The translations under genes were made by a program, and so were the position numbers. Below the pieces are notes generated by a model. It made no database searches. It worked only from the letters and a program-made list of their open reading frames with translations, and had not been told where the DNA came from. Positions 54,092-63,165 of a stretch of DNA of 64,000 nt are shown one piece after another (the stretch's first letter is position 1; every line of letters starts with the position of its first letter). Source of the DNA: Clostridiaceae bacterium (lineage in GTDB: Bacteria; Bacillota; Clostridia; Lachnospirales; Lachnospiraceae). The stretch lies in the NCBI GenBank assembly GCA_910575585.1, contig CAJTGF010000001.1, positions 124,197 to 188,196 of the forward strand, given 5' to 3'.

Positions 54092-56214
54092 TTTGCCAAA
54101 GCCGCGGTTTCGCCTGCAACTTTGCCAAAGAAGGCTGCAGTACCGATAGCAAGGCCGCAGCTGGGATACTCCCGCCCGCACAATCCGGTAAAGGCTACTT
54201 CGCCGGCGGCGTACAGACCAGGGATGGGCTGATCTTTTGTGTCCAGCACACAGGCGTTCTTATCTACCACAAGACCGCCGTAGGTCACGGTGACGGAGGG
54301 ATCCAGGCGGAAGGCATAAAGCTCACCCTCCAGGGGCACCATTTTGTCGGCAGGTTTGCCGAAGTCGTCGTCTTTGCCCTTGGCGCACAGTTCATTGTAG
54401 CGGTCCACAGTGGCCTGGAGCGCGGTAGGTTCCACATCCAGCTGCGCTGCCAGTTCAGCTGCGGTGGCGGCGTGGGGCGTGTCTTCAAGGGTCATGCCAT
54501 ACTGGACGCTTTTGTTGGGGTCGGCAGCAGAGGCAATGTAATATGCGTAGGCGCTTCCGCTTTGAGCGATCCCCTGACCTACATGATACTGGTAGGTATA
54601 CTCGTTGACTACCCGTTTACCTTGAGCGTTTACGATGAGACCGGCTTCCTCTTTGATCCCCAGACCGCAGGTCTTGCTGACATAGATCACCTGGGCCGCA
54701 GGGCTTACTTCTTCTTTTGCGCCTATGGCTGTGGCCATCATTAGTCCGTCACCTACATTGCCGGCAGGAACCAGAGTCATATAGTCTTTGGCGCACTGGT
54801 CATAGCGGGTCATGATCTCCCGGTTGGAGGCATAACCTCCGGTACAGAGGATCACCGACTTGGCATTGACCGTGACGGTGCTGCCGTCAGGTCTTGTACC
54901 CTTAACGCCGGTTACCCTATGGTCATCATCCACCAGCAGCTGGTCAGCCCGGCAGTTATACACGAACTGAGCGCCTGCTTTTTCGGCGGTCCGGGTCATG
55001 GGAACCGTGATCTGCGCGCCGTTTCCGCTGCCGCCGGAGACCTGTCCCCCGCCGCCGGCAGGATTGTGGACGCGCCAAGTCTCAATGGAGCTGTGGATAG
55101 GTTCTACGTCCTGGAATTGGACGCCCTGGTCTTCCATCCAGTACATCAGATCTGCGGAATTGGCGCTGTAATATTGAAGCAGTTCTGTATTTAACATGCC
55201 TTCCCCGACACTCTCAAAGAAATCCATCATCATATCTGGCGTATCATGGATATTCTGGGCTTTTTGCCACTTGGTACCGGCTGCAACGATCTTGCCGCCG
55301 CTGCGGGCTGTGGCGCCGCCGGTGATACCCTGTTTTTCCAGGATCACCACGTTTGCGCCGTTTTCCATAGCGGAGATGGCGGCAGACAAACCTGCGGCTC
55401 CTGCGCCTACTACCACGACGTCGGTTTCCAGGGTCACATCCTGAGGAACTGACGGTTGTGTCACAGGATTCTTTAGAAGTTCCGGGTCTCCCCCTGCGTC
55501 GGTGACACACTGGGCCACGGCAGAGACGATGGCTTTACTGGTTACCGTGGCTCCGGTGACAGCGTCTACTGCCAGGGACTGACTGGTTGTGATCTGATCA
55601 GGCAGTGCCTGGGCAGGCGATGTGTCAAGACCCCAGGCCAGACCGTAGGTATCGGTTATCTCTTTTATCGTTATGCCGGTAATGGAAGTCTCGTCAAACA
55701 CGGTCTCCACCGTCACCTGGCCTTTATATCCTTTGGCGGTGGCGCTGTAAGTACCGGGAGTGTAGCTTACAGTTACTGCGGTTTCTTTTCCCATGGCCTG
55801 ATCGAGACATTTTTGGACGGCGGACTTGATGGCATCGGAGGTAATGGTAGCTCCGCTTTCTGCGTCAACCTGGGCGGACTGGGCTTCTTTGATCTTCGCA
55901 GCCATAGGTTGGGCAGCTTTGTCCCCGATGTCGGGGGTTTCACCGGAGGCATCGATTTTGATGTCTGTGATGGAAGTTTCGCTGACAGTGACCTCCACCG
56001 TTACCGGTCCGTTCATTCCTTGAGACTGGGCGGTATAGACGCCGGCAGTATAAAGCAGATCCTTGGCAGGGCTTTCAGAGGGACTGTGGGTTTCTGTTAC
56101 TGTTTTTGATGGCTCCGCTGTTTCAATATTCCCCTTGTTGTTTTTGCAGGCGGTCAGTGACAGGAGCGTAGTCAAAGCCAGCACAAGGGAGATCCCGTTT
56201 TTTCTTAGTTTCAT
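54088..56214 (-). CDS. Secreted lipoprotein flavin reductase with two FMN-binding domains and a FAD domain
   Basis: 708 residues. Lipoprotein signal with lipobox LTAC (LALTTLLSLTAC), then two FMN-binding domains, each with the covalent-FMN motif: VDAESGATITS and VDAVTGATVTS. A FAD_binding_2 / fumarate-reductase-like domain follows (DVVVVGAGAAGLSAAI, GITGGATARSGG, GLYAAGEVAF). Proteins of this layout (urocanate, fumarate or related acid reductases) sit outside the cell and pass electrons from the membrane to an acceptor. The second copy of this kind in the window is the frameshifted gene at 32390-34181, which has a single FMN domain. Confidence 0.92.
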   Translation of the reverse strand: MKLRKNGISLVLALTTLLSLTACKNNKGNIETAEPSKTVTETHSPSESPAKDLLYTAGVYTAQSQGMNGPVTVEVTVSETSITDIKIDASGETPDIGDKAAQPMAAKIKEAQSAQVDAESGATITSDAIKSAVQKCLDQAMGKETAVTVSYTPGTYSATAKGYKGQVTVETVFDETSITGITIKEITDTYGLAWGLDTSPAQALPDQITTSQSLAVDAVTGATVTSKAIVSAVAQCVTDAGGDPELLKNPVTQPSVPQDVTLETDVVVVGAGAAGLSAAISAMENGANVVILEKQGITGGATARSGGKIVAAGTKWQKAQNIHDTPDMMMDFFESVGEGMLNTELLQYYSANSADLMYWMEDQGVQFQDVEPIHSSIETWRVHNPAGGGGQVSGGSGNGAQITVPMTRTAEKAGAQFVYNCRADQLLVDDDHRVTGVKGTRPDGSTVTVNAKSVILCTGGYASNREIMTRYDQCAKDYMTLVPAGNVGDGLMMATAIGAKEEVSPAAQVIYVSKTCGLGIKEEAGLIVNAQGKRVVNEYTYQYHVGQGIAQSGSAYAYYIASAADPNKSVQYGMTLEDTPHAATAAELAAQLDVEPTALQATVDRYNELCAKGKDDDFGKPADKMVPLEGELYAFRLDPSVTVTYGGLVVDKNACVLDTKDQPIPGLYAAGEVAFTGLCGREYPSCGLAIGTAAFFGKVAGETAALAN

Positions 56215-56253
56215 TGTAACAGGCTCCTTCCTTATTTATTTTTAGATATAGTT

Positions 56254-56282
56254 ATCATAGTATAGAATATTTATAAAGTAAA
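56254..56282 (-). promoter_or_regulatory. Promoter of the flavin reductase gene
   Basis: On the minus strand TTTACT (56277-56282), 17-bp spacer, TATGAT (56254-56259), about 40 bp before the start codon. Confidence 0.5.
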
Positions 56283-56298
56283 ACATCGTAAGGTTTTG

Positions 56299-56323
56299 CT
56301 TCCTCAACCAAAGGTTGAGGAAG
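56299..56323. promoter_or_regulatory. Perfect palindrome between divergent genes
   Basis: CTTCCTCAACC-AAA-GGTTGAGGAAG, 11-bp arms. It lies 17 bp upstream of the -35 of the reductase gene and about 100 bp upstream of the tautomerase start. There is no T-run on either strand, so an operator fits better than a terminator. A MerR- or LysR-type activator site is plausible. Confidence 0.55.
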
Positions 56324-56424
56324 GGGGAGAAGTTAGAGGCGGTATTGGTTTTGGGTTTACATAAACGGCATGAGATGGTAGAATGATTATGGGAAAGATA
56401 GGACCAGATAAGGAGGAGTTTAAT

Positions 56425-56766
56425 ATGCCATTTATTGATTCAAAGATCACCGTATCGGTGAGCAAGGAGAAGAAGGAGGAGATCAAGGCAAAGCTTGGTC
56501 AGGCCATCGGGACGCTGCACAAGTCGGAGAATTATCTGATGGTAGGCATTGAGAGCGATTACGATCTGTGGATGGCGGGAAAGAAGCTGGAAAAGGGGGC
56601 CTATGTGTCGGTCAGCCTTTACGGAAGCGCCTCGCCGGAGGATTATGATCGGATGACCGCAAAGATCTGCGATATTTTGAAGGAAGAACTGGGGATCCCT
56701 GGCTCGTCGGTGTATGTCACCTATCATCCGGTGCCTGACTGGGGATGGAACGGGAGGAATTTTTAG
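56425..56766 (+). CDS. MIF-like / phenylpyruvate tautomerase family protein
   Basis: 113 residues from the ATG at 56425, chosen for AAGGAGG upstream and because it leaves Pro as residue 2, the catalytic N-terminal proline of tautomerases after Met removal (MPFIDSKITVSV). The MIF-type C-terminal motif ending SSVYVTYHPVPDWGWNG is present. Enol-keto tautomerase activity is expected; the physiological substrate is unknown. It is divergent from the flavin reductase gene. Confidence 0.88.
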   Translation: MPFIDSKITVSVSKEKKEEIKAKLGQAIGTLHKSENYLMVGIESDYDLWMAGKKLEKGAYVSVSLYGSASPEDYDRMTAKICDILKEELGIPGSSVYVTYHPVPDWGWNGRNF

Positions 56767-56793
56767 AAGGCCAAAGAGAAAGATTGCGGCGGA

Positions 56794-56898
56794 ATGCAGG
56801 GGTATGAGGAGCTGCTTGGGTATCTGGCTGGGGCGGCAAGAGAGGCGGCTGCCAGGAGCGTTAACGAGGCGGAGCATGGGGATGTGGCGGTTGTGTAA
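56794..56898 (+). CDS. Short 34-codon frame, possibly a gene remnant
   Basis: ATG to TAA, starting MQGYEELLGYLAGAAREAAARS, with protein-like composition but no good ribosome site and no match I recognise. It lies between the tautomerase gene and the composite repeat at 56916. It may be a fragment left by rearrangement. Low confidence. Confidence 0.25.
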   Translation: MQGYEELLGYLAGAAREAAARSVNEAEHGDVAVV

Positions 56899-56915
56899 AT
56901 TGTCATTTAAATCCC

Positions 56916-57207
56916 CTAACCCGGATAAACCGGAACTTTAAATTCGTTATGTTGCTGTATTGTTGAGTGAGCAATGGGCGGGGATTGTCGTGAGGCCAGT
57001 CAGAGGAGAGCTGTCCCGTCCGGGTTCAGATATGCCGAACATTCCGATGAGCCCAAAGCGGAATGTTCGGCATATCTGAACCCGAACGGCACACAGCCTG
57101 CCTTCCCTCCCGGGCTCCGCCACAATCCCCGCCCATTGCTCACTCAACAATCCAGCAATTCCATTATTTTGCCATTTTGCGCAAGAAATCGTTCTTAAGG
57201 GTCTAAT
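56916..57207 (-). repeat. Composite inverted-repeat element, deleted copy (B5)
   Basis: The core is 56952-57158, with TTGCTGTATTGTTGAG at one end and its complement CTCAACAATCCAGCAA at the other. The outer flanks match those of the full copy at 18199-19270 in opposite orientation (CTAACCCGGATAAACCGGAA on the left; CGTTCTTAAGGGTCTAA on the right). The centre and inner halves of both arms are gone, leaving a nearly perfect hairpin around GATGAGCCCAAAG. One half carries the B1 stem and the other the B4 stem. Confidence 0.85.
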
Positions 57208-57256
57208 GAATGGAAAAGGTACACGGAAAATGCTTTCCTTTTATCTGGTTCTGTCG

Positions 57257-57262
57257 TATAAT
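57257..57262 (+). promoter_or_regulatory. -10 of the GGDEF gene
   Basis: TATAAT with a weak -35 (TTTCCT at 57234-57239, 17-bp spacer). Confidence 0.35.
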
Positions 57263-57325
57263 GGATTTGCCGGTAAAATGCGGCATTATGTATATGATTA
57301 CTCCGATTAAGGAAGGTATCTGTCT

Positions 57326-59233
57326 ATGAATTCTGTCCCCGAAAAAGATCAGTTAAAGGAATTGGCCAGATTAAAAAATATATCCCGTCAGAGACTTAAT
57401 ATCGTAGCCATCACGGCAAGTCTTATTTTGTTTTTGATGGTCAGCTTTTTTATTGTGTCCGGTCAGCTGAAGCGTTACTGCGAGAATTTCTGTTTTTATA
57501 TCCTGCATCTTGAGGCAGAGAACATAAAAAAGGATATGAACCACTACATCGCGTTTTTCCAGGATGACATAGACACGCTGGGAAAACTTTTGGAGGAAGA
57601 AGAGGATCTTCGATCAGAGGATGCGCAGGAATTTTTGAGGATTTATGAGGATAAAAAGATTGTTTCCCAGCTTGGGATCTTGTTTTCCGATAATCAGGTG
57701 ATGCTGTCAGGCGGGACCTTTTTGACATCCCCGGATGAGATCTCTTATGACGATATGGTGAGGCAGGCGCCTTTATTCTCCAATATCAGGGAGGGCGCCA
57801 AAGACCCGGACCAAAGGATCTTGTACTACATCATTCCCATTGAGGGGAAGGATGAGGGTGAGATCCGGGGGATGCTTTTCGGCGTTATTGAGCTAAGTTA
57901 CCTGTCAAAGAATTTTGAGGTCAGCTTGTTTGGCAGGGAGATCTCCATTTCCATCGTGGATTCGGAGAATATGGACAATACTCTTATTGATCTTTACGGT
58001 CATGAGAGTCATGACGGCCATGGGGATGCCCGGGAAAGAGAGGAGACAGCCGCGGCAAAAGAGACCGAGGAGATTATGTACGCCCTGTGCGAACCTATGG
58101 ATATCAATGGCTGGTCCTTGCTTTTGTCTATTCCGAAGAAGGTCATTCTTGACATGTCCCAGTACATTGAATCGCTTTTATTCCGGCTGGGGCTGCTCCA
58201 GAGCGCCGCGTTTTTGACTTACTTTGTCTGGACCCTCTGGCGGACCAAAAAGGAGAGCAGATTCAAAGAATCGGAGATGCGCCACATTTATTATATGTAC
58301 AATGTGCAGCAGATCCTGTTTGACGCCTACCGCCAGCCGGAGAGCATAACTCTGTCATTGGAACTGATCGCCCGGACGGCCGGGGCTAAGGGAGGGATTT
58401 TGGCTGCAATCGAGGGGGATTCGGTCAGCAAGCTTTATGCCTGGCAGGAAAAGCAGGAGGATATGGAAGCGAGGAAGACAAAGAGACTTCTTGCCAAAGA
58501 CCTTGCGGCGGATATGCTGGTCCGTCAGACGGGATATACGGTGTCTGTCCAGGATGAGGGTACCTTGGATGGGGGCTTAAAGGAGATCATGGACCGGTTT
58601 GCCATAAAAAGTCTGACAGCGATCCCCATTGGAGGGCAGGACCGCCGGATCATCGGGGTGTTGGCTATTATCGACGGGGATAAGGCTTACGACGCCCTGG
58701 ATTCGCTGATCAGCGTGGCTTTCAGCTATTCCATGGCTTTGGACAATATCCGGGCTTATGAGACCATAGAGAAGATGGGGACTACCGATGCCCTGACGGG
58801 CCTTAAGAACCGGAATCTGTATGAGGACGTGCTGAAACGATACGAGGAGGAATGCCCGGACCGCCTTACCTGTATTTACGCCGATGCCAACGGCCTTCAT
58901 GAGCTAAACAACAGCCAGGGTCACGCGGCAGGGGACAAGATGCTTAAGTCGGTGGCTGATGCCTTAAGGGAGGCGTTTGAGGACGGGATTGTGTTCCGCA
59001 TCGGCGGGGATGAATTTTTGGTGTTTACGGATATGGATGAGGCTTCTGCCGCCGGCCTTGCCGCAGAGGCAAAGGGACAGGTGGGAGAGAAGGGGTACCA
59101 TGTTTCCATTGGGGTCGCCTCCGGCAGCGGCCAAGTTCCTGCCGGGGCTGTGGTGAAGGCGGCGGAACAAAGGATGTATGAGGATAAGCGGCAGTACTAT
59201 CTGGGGACCAATGACCGACGCAAGATGCGGTAG
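57326..59233 (+). CDS. Membrane-anchored diguanylate cyclase
   Basis: 635 residues. N-terminal helix (LNIVAITASLILFLMVSFF), an extracellular sensor region (~55-265), a second helix (GLLQSAAFLTYFVWTLW), a GAF-like segment (~330-465), and a C-terminal GGDEF domain (GTTDALTGLKNRNLYED, intact GGDEF at 560-564). It makes cyclic di-GMP from GTP in response to an outside signal. No canonical RxxD inhibitory site is seen upstream of GGDEF. AAGGAAGG precedes the ATG. Confidence 0.93.
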   Translation: MNSVPEKDQLKELARLKNISRQRLNIVAITASLILFLMVSFFIVSGQLKRYCENFCFYILHLEAENIKKDMNHYIAFFQDDIDTLGKLLEEEEDLRSEDAQEFLRIYEDKKIVSQLGILFSDNQVMLSGGTFLTSPDEISYDDMVRQAPLFSNIREGAKDPDQRILYYIIPIEGKDEGEIRGMLFGVIELSYLSKNFEVSLFGREISISIVDSENMDNTLIDLYGHESHDGHGDAREREETAAAKETEEIMYALCEPMDINGWSLLLSIPKKVILDMSQYIESLLFRLGLLQSAAFLTYFVWTLWRTKKESRFKESEMRHIYYMYNVQQILFDAYRQPESITLSLELIARTAGAKGGILAAIEGDSVSKLYAWQEKQEDMEARKTKRLLAKDLAADMLVRQTGYTVSVQDEGTLDGGLKEIMDRFAIKSLTAIPIGGQDRRIIGVLAIIDGDKAYDALDSLISVAFSYSMALDNIRAYETIEKMGTTDALTGLKNRNLYEDVLKRYEEECPDRLTCIYADANGLHELNNSQGHAAGDKMLKSVADALREAFEDGIVFRIGGDEFLVFTDMDEASAAGLAAEAKGQVGEKGYHVSIGVASGSGQVPAGAVVKAAEQRMYEDKRQYYLGTNDRRKMR

Positions 59234-59363
59234 CGCGTCATTATTTCTGCTGATTTTCGACATATTGACAAACCTTCAGCAATTTTCAAACACGCTGACA
59301 TTCAGTTTTGCGAACGCGGGGCTGACTGTCAGCGCGGCAAGTAACAAAAAATTTTGTCAGAGT

Positions 59364-59391
59364 AAAAGGGGGAGACCGATAGGTCTCCCCC
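59364..59391 (-). terminator. Terminator of the CO dehydrogenase operon
   Basis: GGGGGAGACC-GATA-GGTCTCCCCC stem (59368-59391); on the minus strand it is followed by TTTT, so it ends leftward transcription. Confidence 0.8.
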
Positions 59392-59475
59392 AGCTGCGTA
59401 TTAGGCAGGCTTTGGCCGCGTCAACGCCGGATGCAGGGCCGCGGAAACGTCAATGTCTCTTTTTTCGCTGCAGGA

Positions 59476-60708
59476 TCACAGGCTTTCAATGACCCACTCA
59501 TACTTCCCTCTGTCTCCCACATGGTAGAAATCCCCATAGTTGATATCAAAGACATCTTTTTTGATGCCCCGCACATCGATCTTATTCTTAATCAGGTACT
59601 GCCAGATCCCGGCGTTGGCGATATTGCCCTGGAAGAGGATCCCTTCCACTCTGCCGTCTTTTAGGAGGATTTTTTTATACTGGTTCTGATCTTCCCTTAT
59701 GCAAACCAGATCGCCTTCCTCCTCCTTTACGCGGCCTACGCACAAGGTTACCAGGCCGAAGAAGTTGATGGTGTTCTTCATGGCATAGGTGTCGGTATAC
59801 GCGGCGGCGATGCCGCACATGTTTTTGCCGGCAATGCGGCCCTGGTCTGCGGCGTTGGGCCAGATCCCTGACAGAGCGGTGATATCCCCGGCAGCGTATA
59901 CATCCGCGGCGGAGGTTTTCAGGGAAGCGTCCACCGTGACGCCTCGCTCACAGGCAATGCCGCTGCCTTCCAGACAGGCCAGAGAGGAGCGGACTCCGGC
60001 GGCTACGATGATCAGGTCGCAGGGAATGGCTTCTCCATCATCCAGGATAACCTGATGGATCCTGCCGTCAGGCTGGCAGACGGCTTGGGAGGCTTTCCGC
60101 TGTAGGACGAACCGGGCGCCGGCTTTTTCAAACCGCTCCTGGTAAGCCATGGCGGCGCGGGCGTCCAGCTGCATGGGAAGGATGCGGTCCGCCATCTCCA
60201 CCACCGTAAGCTTTTTGCCCCGCTCCAAAAGGCCGTAGGCGGCATCCAGGCCCACCAGGCCGGAGCCGATGACCAAAACGTTTTCTGCCCATTGGGCTTC
60301 TTTTACGATGGCCTGGGCGTCGGGGAGATTGCGCAGTCCGTATACATTGGAAGCTTGCCGCAGCTGGCCCACAGGAGGGATGAAGCTGTCGGCCCCGCCG
60401 GCCAGAAGGAGTTTGTCGTAGGCAATGGTCTGGCCGTTGTCCAAAAGGATTTCTTTCTTATCCGGGAAAACATTTGTCACCCGGACGCCCTTTTTCCAGT
60501 GAACCCGGTATTTGTCAAAGAAATCCCGCTCTGTAAAATCAAGCCCTTTCTCGTCCCGCTCTCCGGAAATATATTTGTGGAGCATGCAGCGGGAGTGTAC
60601 AAAGGTGTCTTGGGAGATCATCACGATGTCTCCGGAGGCGTCCTGCTGTCTGATGGTCTTGGCGGCCTCGATCCCCGCCACTCCGGCTCCGATTATCACA
60701 TACTTCAT
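59476..60708 (-). CDS. NAD(P)H:acceptor flavin oxidoreductase of the CO dehydrogenase operon
   Basis: 410 residues. Pyridine nucleotide-disulphide oxidoreductase fold with two Rossmann motifs, GAGVAGIEAAKTI for FAD and VIGSGLVGLDAAYG for NAD(P)H, and a GD motif (VYAAGDITA) near residue 270. No CxxxxC redox disulfide, so it resembles NirB/rubredoxin-reductase-like proteins. It overlaps cooF by 4 bp and follows cooS. In other bacteria the cooS-cooF-oxidoreductase set passes electrons from CO oxidation to NAD(P)+. Confidence 0.92.
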   Translation of the reverse strand: MKYVIIGAGVAGIEAAKTIRQQDASGDIVMISQDTFVHSRCMLHKYISGERDEKGLDFTERDFFDKYRVHWKKGVRVTNVFPDKKEILLDNGQTIAYDKLLLAGGADSFIPPVGQLRQASNVYGLRNLPDAQAIVKEAQWAENVLVIGSGLVGLDAAYGLLERGKKLTVVEMADRILPMQLDARAAMAYQERFEKAGARFVLQRKASQAVCQPDGRIHQVILDDGEAIPCDLIIVAAGVRSSLACLEGSGIACERGVTVDASLKTSAADVYAAGDITALSGIWPNAADQGRIAGKNMCGIAAAYTDTYAMKNTINFFGLVTLCVGRVKEEEGDLVCIREDQNQYKKILLKDGRVEGILFQGNIANAGIWQYLIKNKIDVRGIKKDVFDINYGDFYHVGDRGKYEWVIESL

Positions 60709-61157
60709 GCCTGCACCTCCTCTACATGGATGGCCTTCTTGGGGCAGGAGGCCACACAGGAAGGCTCACCGCCTGCGTTTACGCAGAAATCGCATTTGAT
60801 GACCTTGGTTTTTGTCACAGTGTCAGGCTTTAACACGCCGAAGGGGCAGTTCATAACGCACATGAAGCAGGAACCACACCGGGTTTCGTCGTAAAATACG
60901 TGGCCGCTTTCCGGGTCCTTATACAGCGCGCCGCTCATACAGGATTTGACACATTCCGGCTCGTCGCAGTGGCGGCAGAACAGGGGCTTGTACTGTCCTT
61001 TGGCGTCTTTTAAGATAACGTTGCGGGATTCATTTTCCGGATCCGTCAGATCCAGATCGTAAATGGTCCCGGCAGTCTTTCGGTGGGCCTGCATGCAGGC
61101 GGCGGAGCAGTTTTTGCAGCCATCGCATTTTTCATATTCCACTATGATGCGTTTCAC
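60705..61157 (-). CDS. cooF: Four-cluster ferredoxin-like electron carrier CooF
   Basis: 150 residues from the GTG at 61157, chosen because AAAGGGG is 8 bp upstream; two in-frame GTGs lie earlier (61163 and 61166). Polyferredoxin with repeated Cx2Cx2CxnC motifs: CDGCKNCSAACMQ, CRHCDEPECVKSC, CGSCFMCVMNCPFG and CDFCVNAGGEPSCVASCP. In CO dehydrogenase systems this protein takes electrons from CooS to its partner; here the partner is encoded downstream. Confidence 0.93.
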   Translation of the reverse strand: MKRIIVEYEKCDGCKNCSAACMQAHRKTAGTIYDLDLTDPENESRNVILKDAKGQYKPLFCRHCDEPECVKSCMSGALYKDPESGHVFYDETRCGSCFMCVMNCPFGVLKPDTVTKTKVIKCDFCVNAGGEPSCVASCPKKAIHVEEVQA

Positions 61158-61172
61158 GTTCACCACCCCTTT

Positions 61173-63056
61173 CTATATGTGAAGACCCTGACGTTTTTCA
61201 CAGATCAGCTGTTCTAAAATATCCGCGCTTTCTTTGGCGTCGCCGTTGATGATCACCTGTCCGCCGGTAAGTGTTTTCATGTCCTGGGTGAGGACCTGGA
61301 CAGCCGTTTTGCTTCCGGTGACAAAGGGCGGCAGGCCCAGATGAAGGGGCAGGCCAAGAGCCAGACCGTAGCAGCCGTCGGCCAGAGCCTGCTCTTCCAG
61401 CCACTGGGCGGCAGAGAGAACCAGGGGAAGCTGGGGAAGATCCACATGGAGGGCTTCCGCCAGTTCCGTGGCCACGATCTCCAGACGGCCGATGGCAAGG
61501 CAGGGGCCGAAGTTGAGCACAGGAGGGATCCCCAGTTTCTCGCACACGGCCCGCAGTTTCGGTCCGGCCAGGGCGGCGGCTTCCTTTGTCATCAGGCCGC
61601 AGTTCTCAATGCCCCCTGAGGAGCAGCCGGCGGTGAGGACAATGATATCTCTGGCGATCAGCTCTTTTACAAGATCCACCGTCAGGACGTCGTGGCCGCC
61701 TGCGGTTAAGTTGGAGCAGCCCACCACCCCGGCCACGCCCTTGATGTCGCCGGATACGATCAGGTCAATAAGGGGCTGCCACGTTCCGCCAAGGAACTGT
61801 TTTAAGGAAGTTTCGCTGACGCCTGTAAGGGTCTGGCTGTTGCCGTGGTCTTTCATCAGGTTCATGGAAACCTTGCCCCGGCGGGCTTTATAGGCATCAA
61901 GGATCTCGTCGATGATCTCCTCGGTGACTGCCTGGCGGTTGTCAAAGGAGAATTCCTTTAACTGGGCGTTGGCTTTTTTGGCCACGTTGTCAATGCAGAT
62001 CTGCCGGATCATCAGCTGGTCGCAGATGGGCTCAATGCCGGGAAGGGTGCAGTTAAATTCGGAGATAACGGCGTCAATGCCTCCTGTGGCCAGGATGGCC
62101 TCGCTGGTGTAGTTGTTTCCCGCGTGGCCGTCGAAAATCTCCGTGTAATGGGCGCCCCGAAGCTGCAGATCCTGGCCTACGCAGGTGCAGCCTACCAGCT
62201 TAAAGCCTTTGGCTCCTGCCTTTCTTGCTTTCTCCTTTACATCTTCGTCGGTAAGCCGGTTTTGGAGGAAGGTGAACATGGAGTGCTGGTGGCCTGTGAT
62301 CATGATGTTTATGTAGTCCGGGTCAATGACTCTAAGGCCCACAGGGGCAAAGCGGATCTGCGGCTCCCCAAGGACCACGTCGTTTAACAGGTTGGTCAGC
62401 ACCAAGCCGTAGATGCCGGTGGAGATGCCAAGTTTCAGACAGTCAAGGAGCATGTTTACCGGGTCTGAATTCAGGTTGGTGGAACATTTGACTACGCCGT
62501 GGAAGACTTCGGATTTGGCGCCGCCGGGAAGGAGGCCCAGTTCTTTCCACTTATCGTAGCGGGGCTTGTAGGCCAGCTTTTCGGTAAGGGCCATCTTCTC
62601 GTATTCAGGAAGATACAGATCCCGGAGCACGGCGTCGGCCACAGCCTCGGCCCGCCTGTGAACATCTTCTTCCTGGATGCCGAAAAGGTCGGCTAAACGG
62701 TTTAAGGTGTTTACGCCTTTGATCTGGCCTTTGGTCCTGGCCGTGTTCCTAACGTTGAGCGCGGTGTTCTCTACCACATGGATGTAGCAGCCGGAGCCGG
62801 AGGCCACGGCGCGCAGGAGATTACGAACAACGATGGTATCGGCGTTGGCGCCGCAGATGCCCCGGGGGGATTCAGGGGTGATGCGGCAGGGGCCGTTGGC
62901 GCAGAGACGGCAGCAGACGCCTTGAAGGCCGAAAGCGCATTTGGTGCTTTGGCTCTCTACGCGGTGATGGGAAGTCTCCATAGGGAGGCCGGCGATAAAC
63001 TCCTGCAGGGGTTTGTCTGCGCTTTTGCAGGTGGTGCAGCTGTAGCATTGGTTCAT
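61173..63056 (-). CDS. cooS: Ni-containing carbon monoxide dehydrogenase catalytic subunit
   Basis: 627 residues. The N-terminal cluster-binding motif CAFGLQGVCCRLCANGPC, with C in GICG, fits the B and D clusters. C-cluster residues are seen in ITGHQHSMF (His), GCTCVGQD, EFNCTLPG, VGCSNL, TAGCSSGG and NFGPCLAIGR. Oxidises CO to CO2 with release of two electrons. AGGAGG precedes the ATG. No acetyl-CoA synthase genes are in the window, so this is the monofunctional CooS type. Confidence 0.97.
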   Translation of the reverse strand: MNQCYSCTTCKSADKPLQEFIAGLPMETSHHRVESQSTKCAFGLQGVCCRLCANGPCRITPESPRGICGANADTIVVRNLLRAVASGSGCYIHVVENTALNVRNTARTKGQIKGVNTLNRLADLFGIQEEDVHRRAEAVADAVLRDLYLPEYEKMALTEKLAYKPRYDKWKELGLLPGGAKSEVFHGVVKCSTNLNSDPVNMLLDCLKLGISTGIYGLVLTNLLNDVVLGEPQIRFAPVGLRVIDPDYINIMITGHQHSMFTFLQNRLTDEDVKEKARKAGAKGFKLVGCTCVGQDLQLRGAHYTEIFDGHAGNNYTSEAILATGGIDAVISEFNCTLPGIEPICDQLMIRQICIDNVAKKANAQLKEFSFDNRQAVTEEIIDEILDAYKARRGKVSMNLMKDHGNSQTLTGVSETSLKQFLGGTWQPLIDLIVSGDIKGVAGVVGCSNLTAGGHDVLTVDLVKELIARDIIVLTAGCSSGGIENCGLMTKEAAALAGPKLRAVCEKLGIPPVLNFGPCLAIGRLEIVATELAEALHVDLPQLPLVLSAAQWLEEQALADGCYGLALGLPLHLGLPPFVTGSKTAVQVLTQDMKTLTGGQVIINGDAKESADILEQLICEKRQGLHI

Positions 63057-63097
63057 TTTGTATAACCTCCTTTGTGTTATTTGTGATTCTTGGGTAA

Positions 63098-63126
63098 ATT
63101 TTACTATAATTGGATGAATTTTTCAA
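63098..63126 (-). promoter_or_regulatory. Promoter of the cooS operon
   Basis: On the minus strand TTGAAA (63121-63126), 17-bp spacer, TAAAAT (63098-63103). Confidence 0.6.
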
Positions 63127-63165
63127 GAAAAAATGAGAGGGGAACGGCGGGAAATGGGAGGTATG

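Noticed and set aside
59368-59391. Terminator for the GGDEF gene
   Set aside because: No T-run follows on the plus strand; the T-run is on the minus strand side, so it belongs to the cooS operon.
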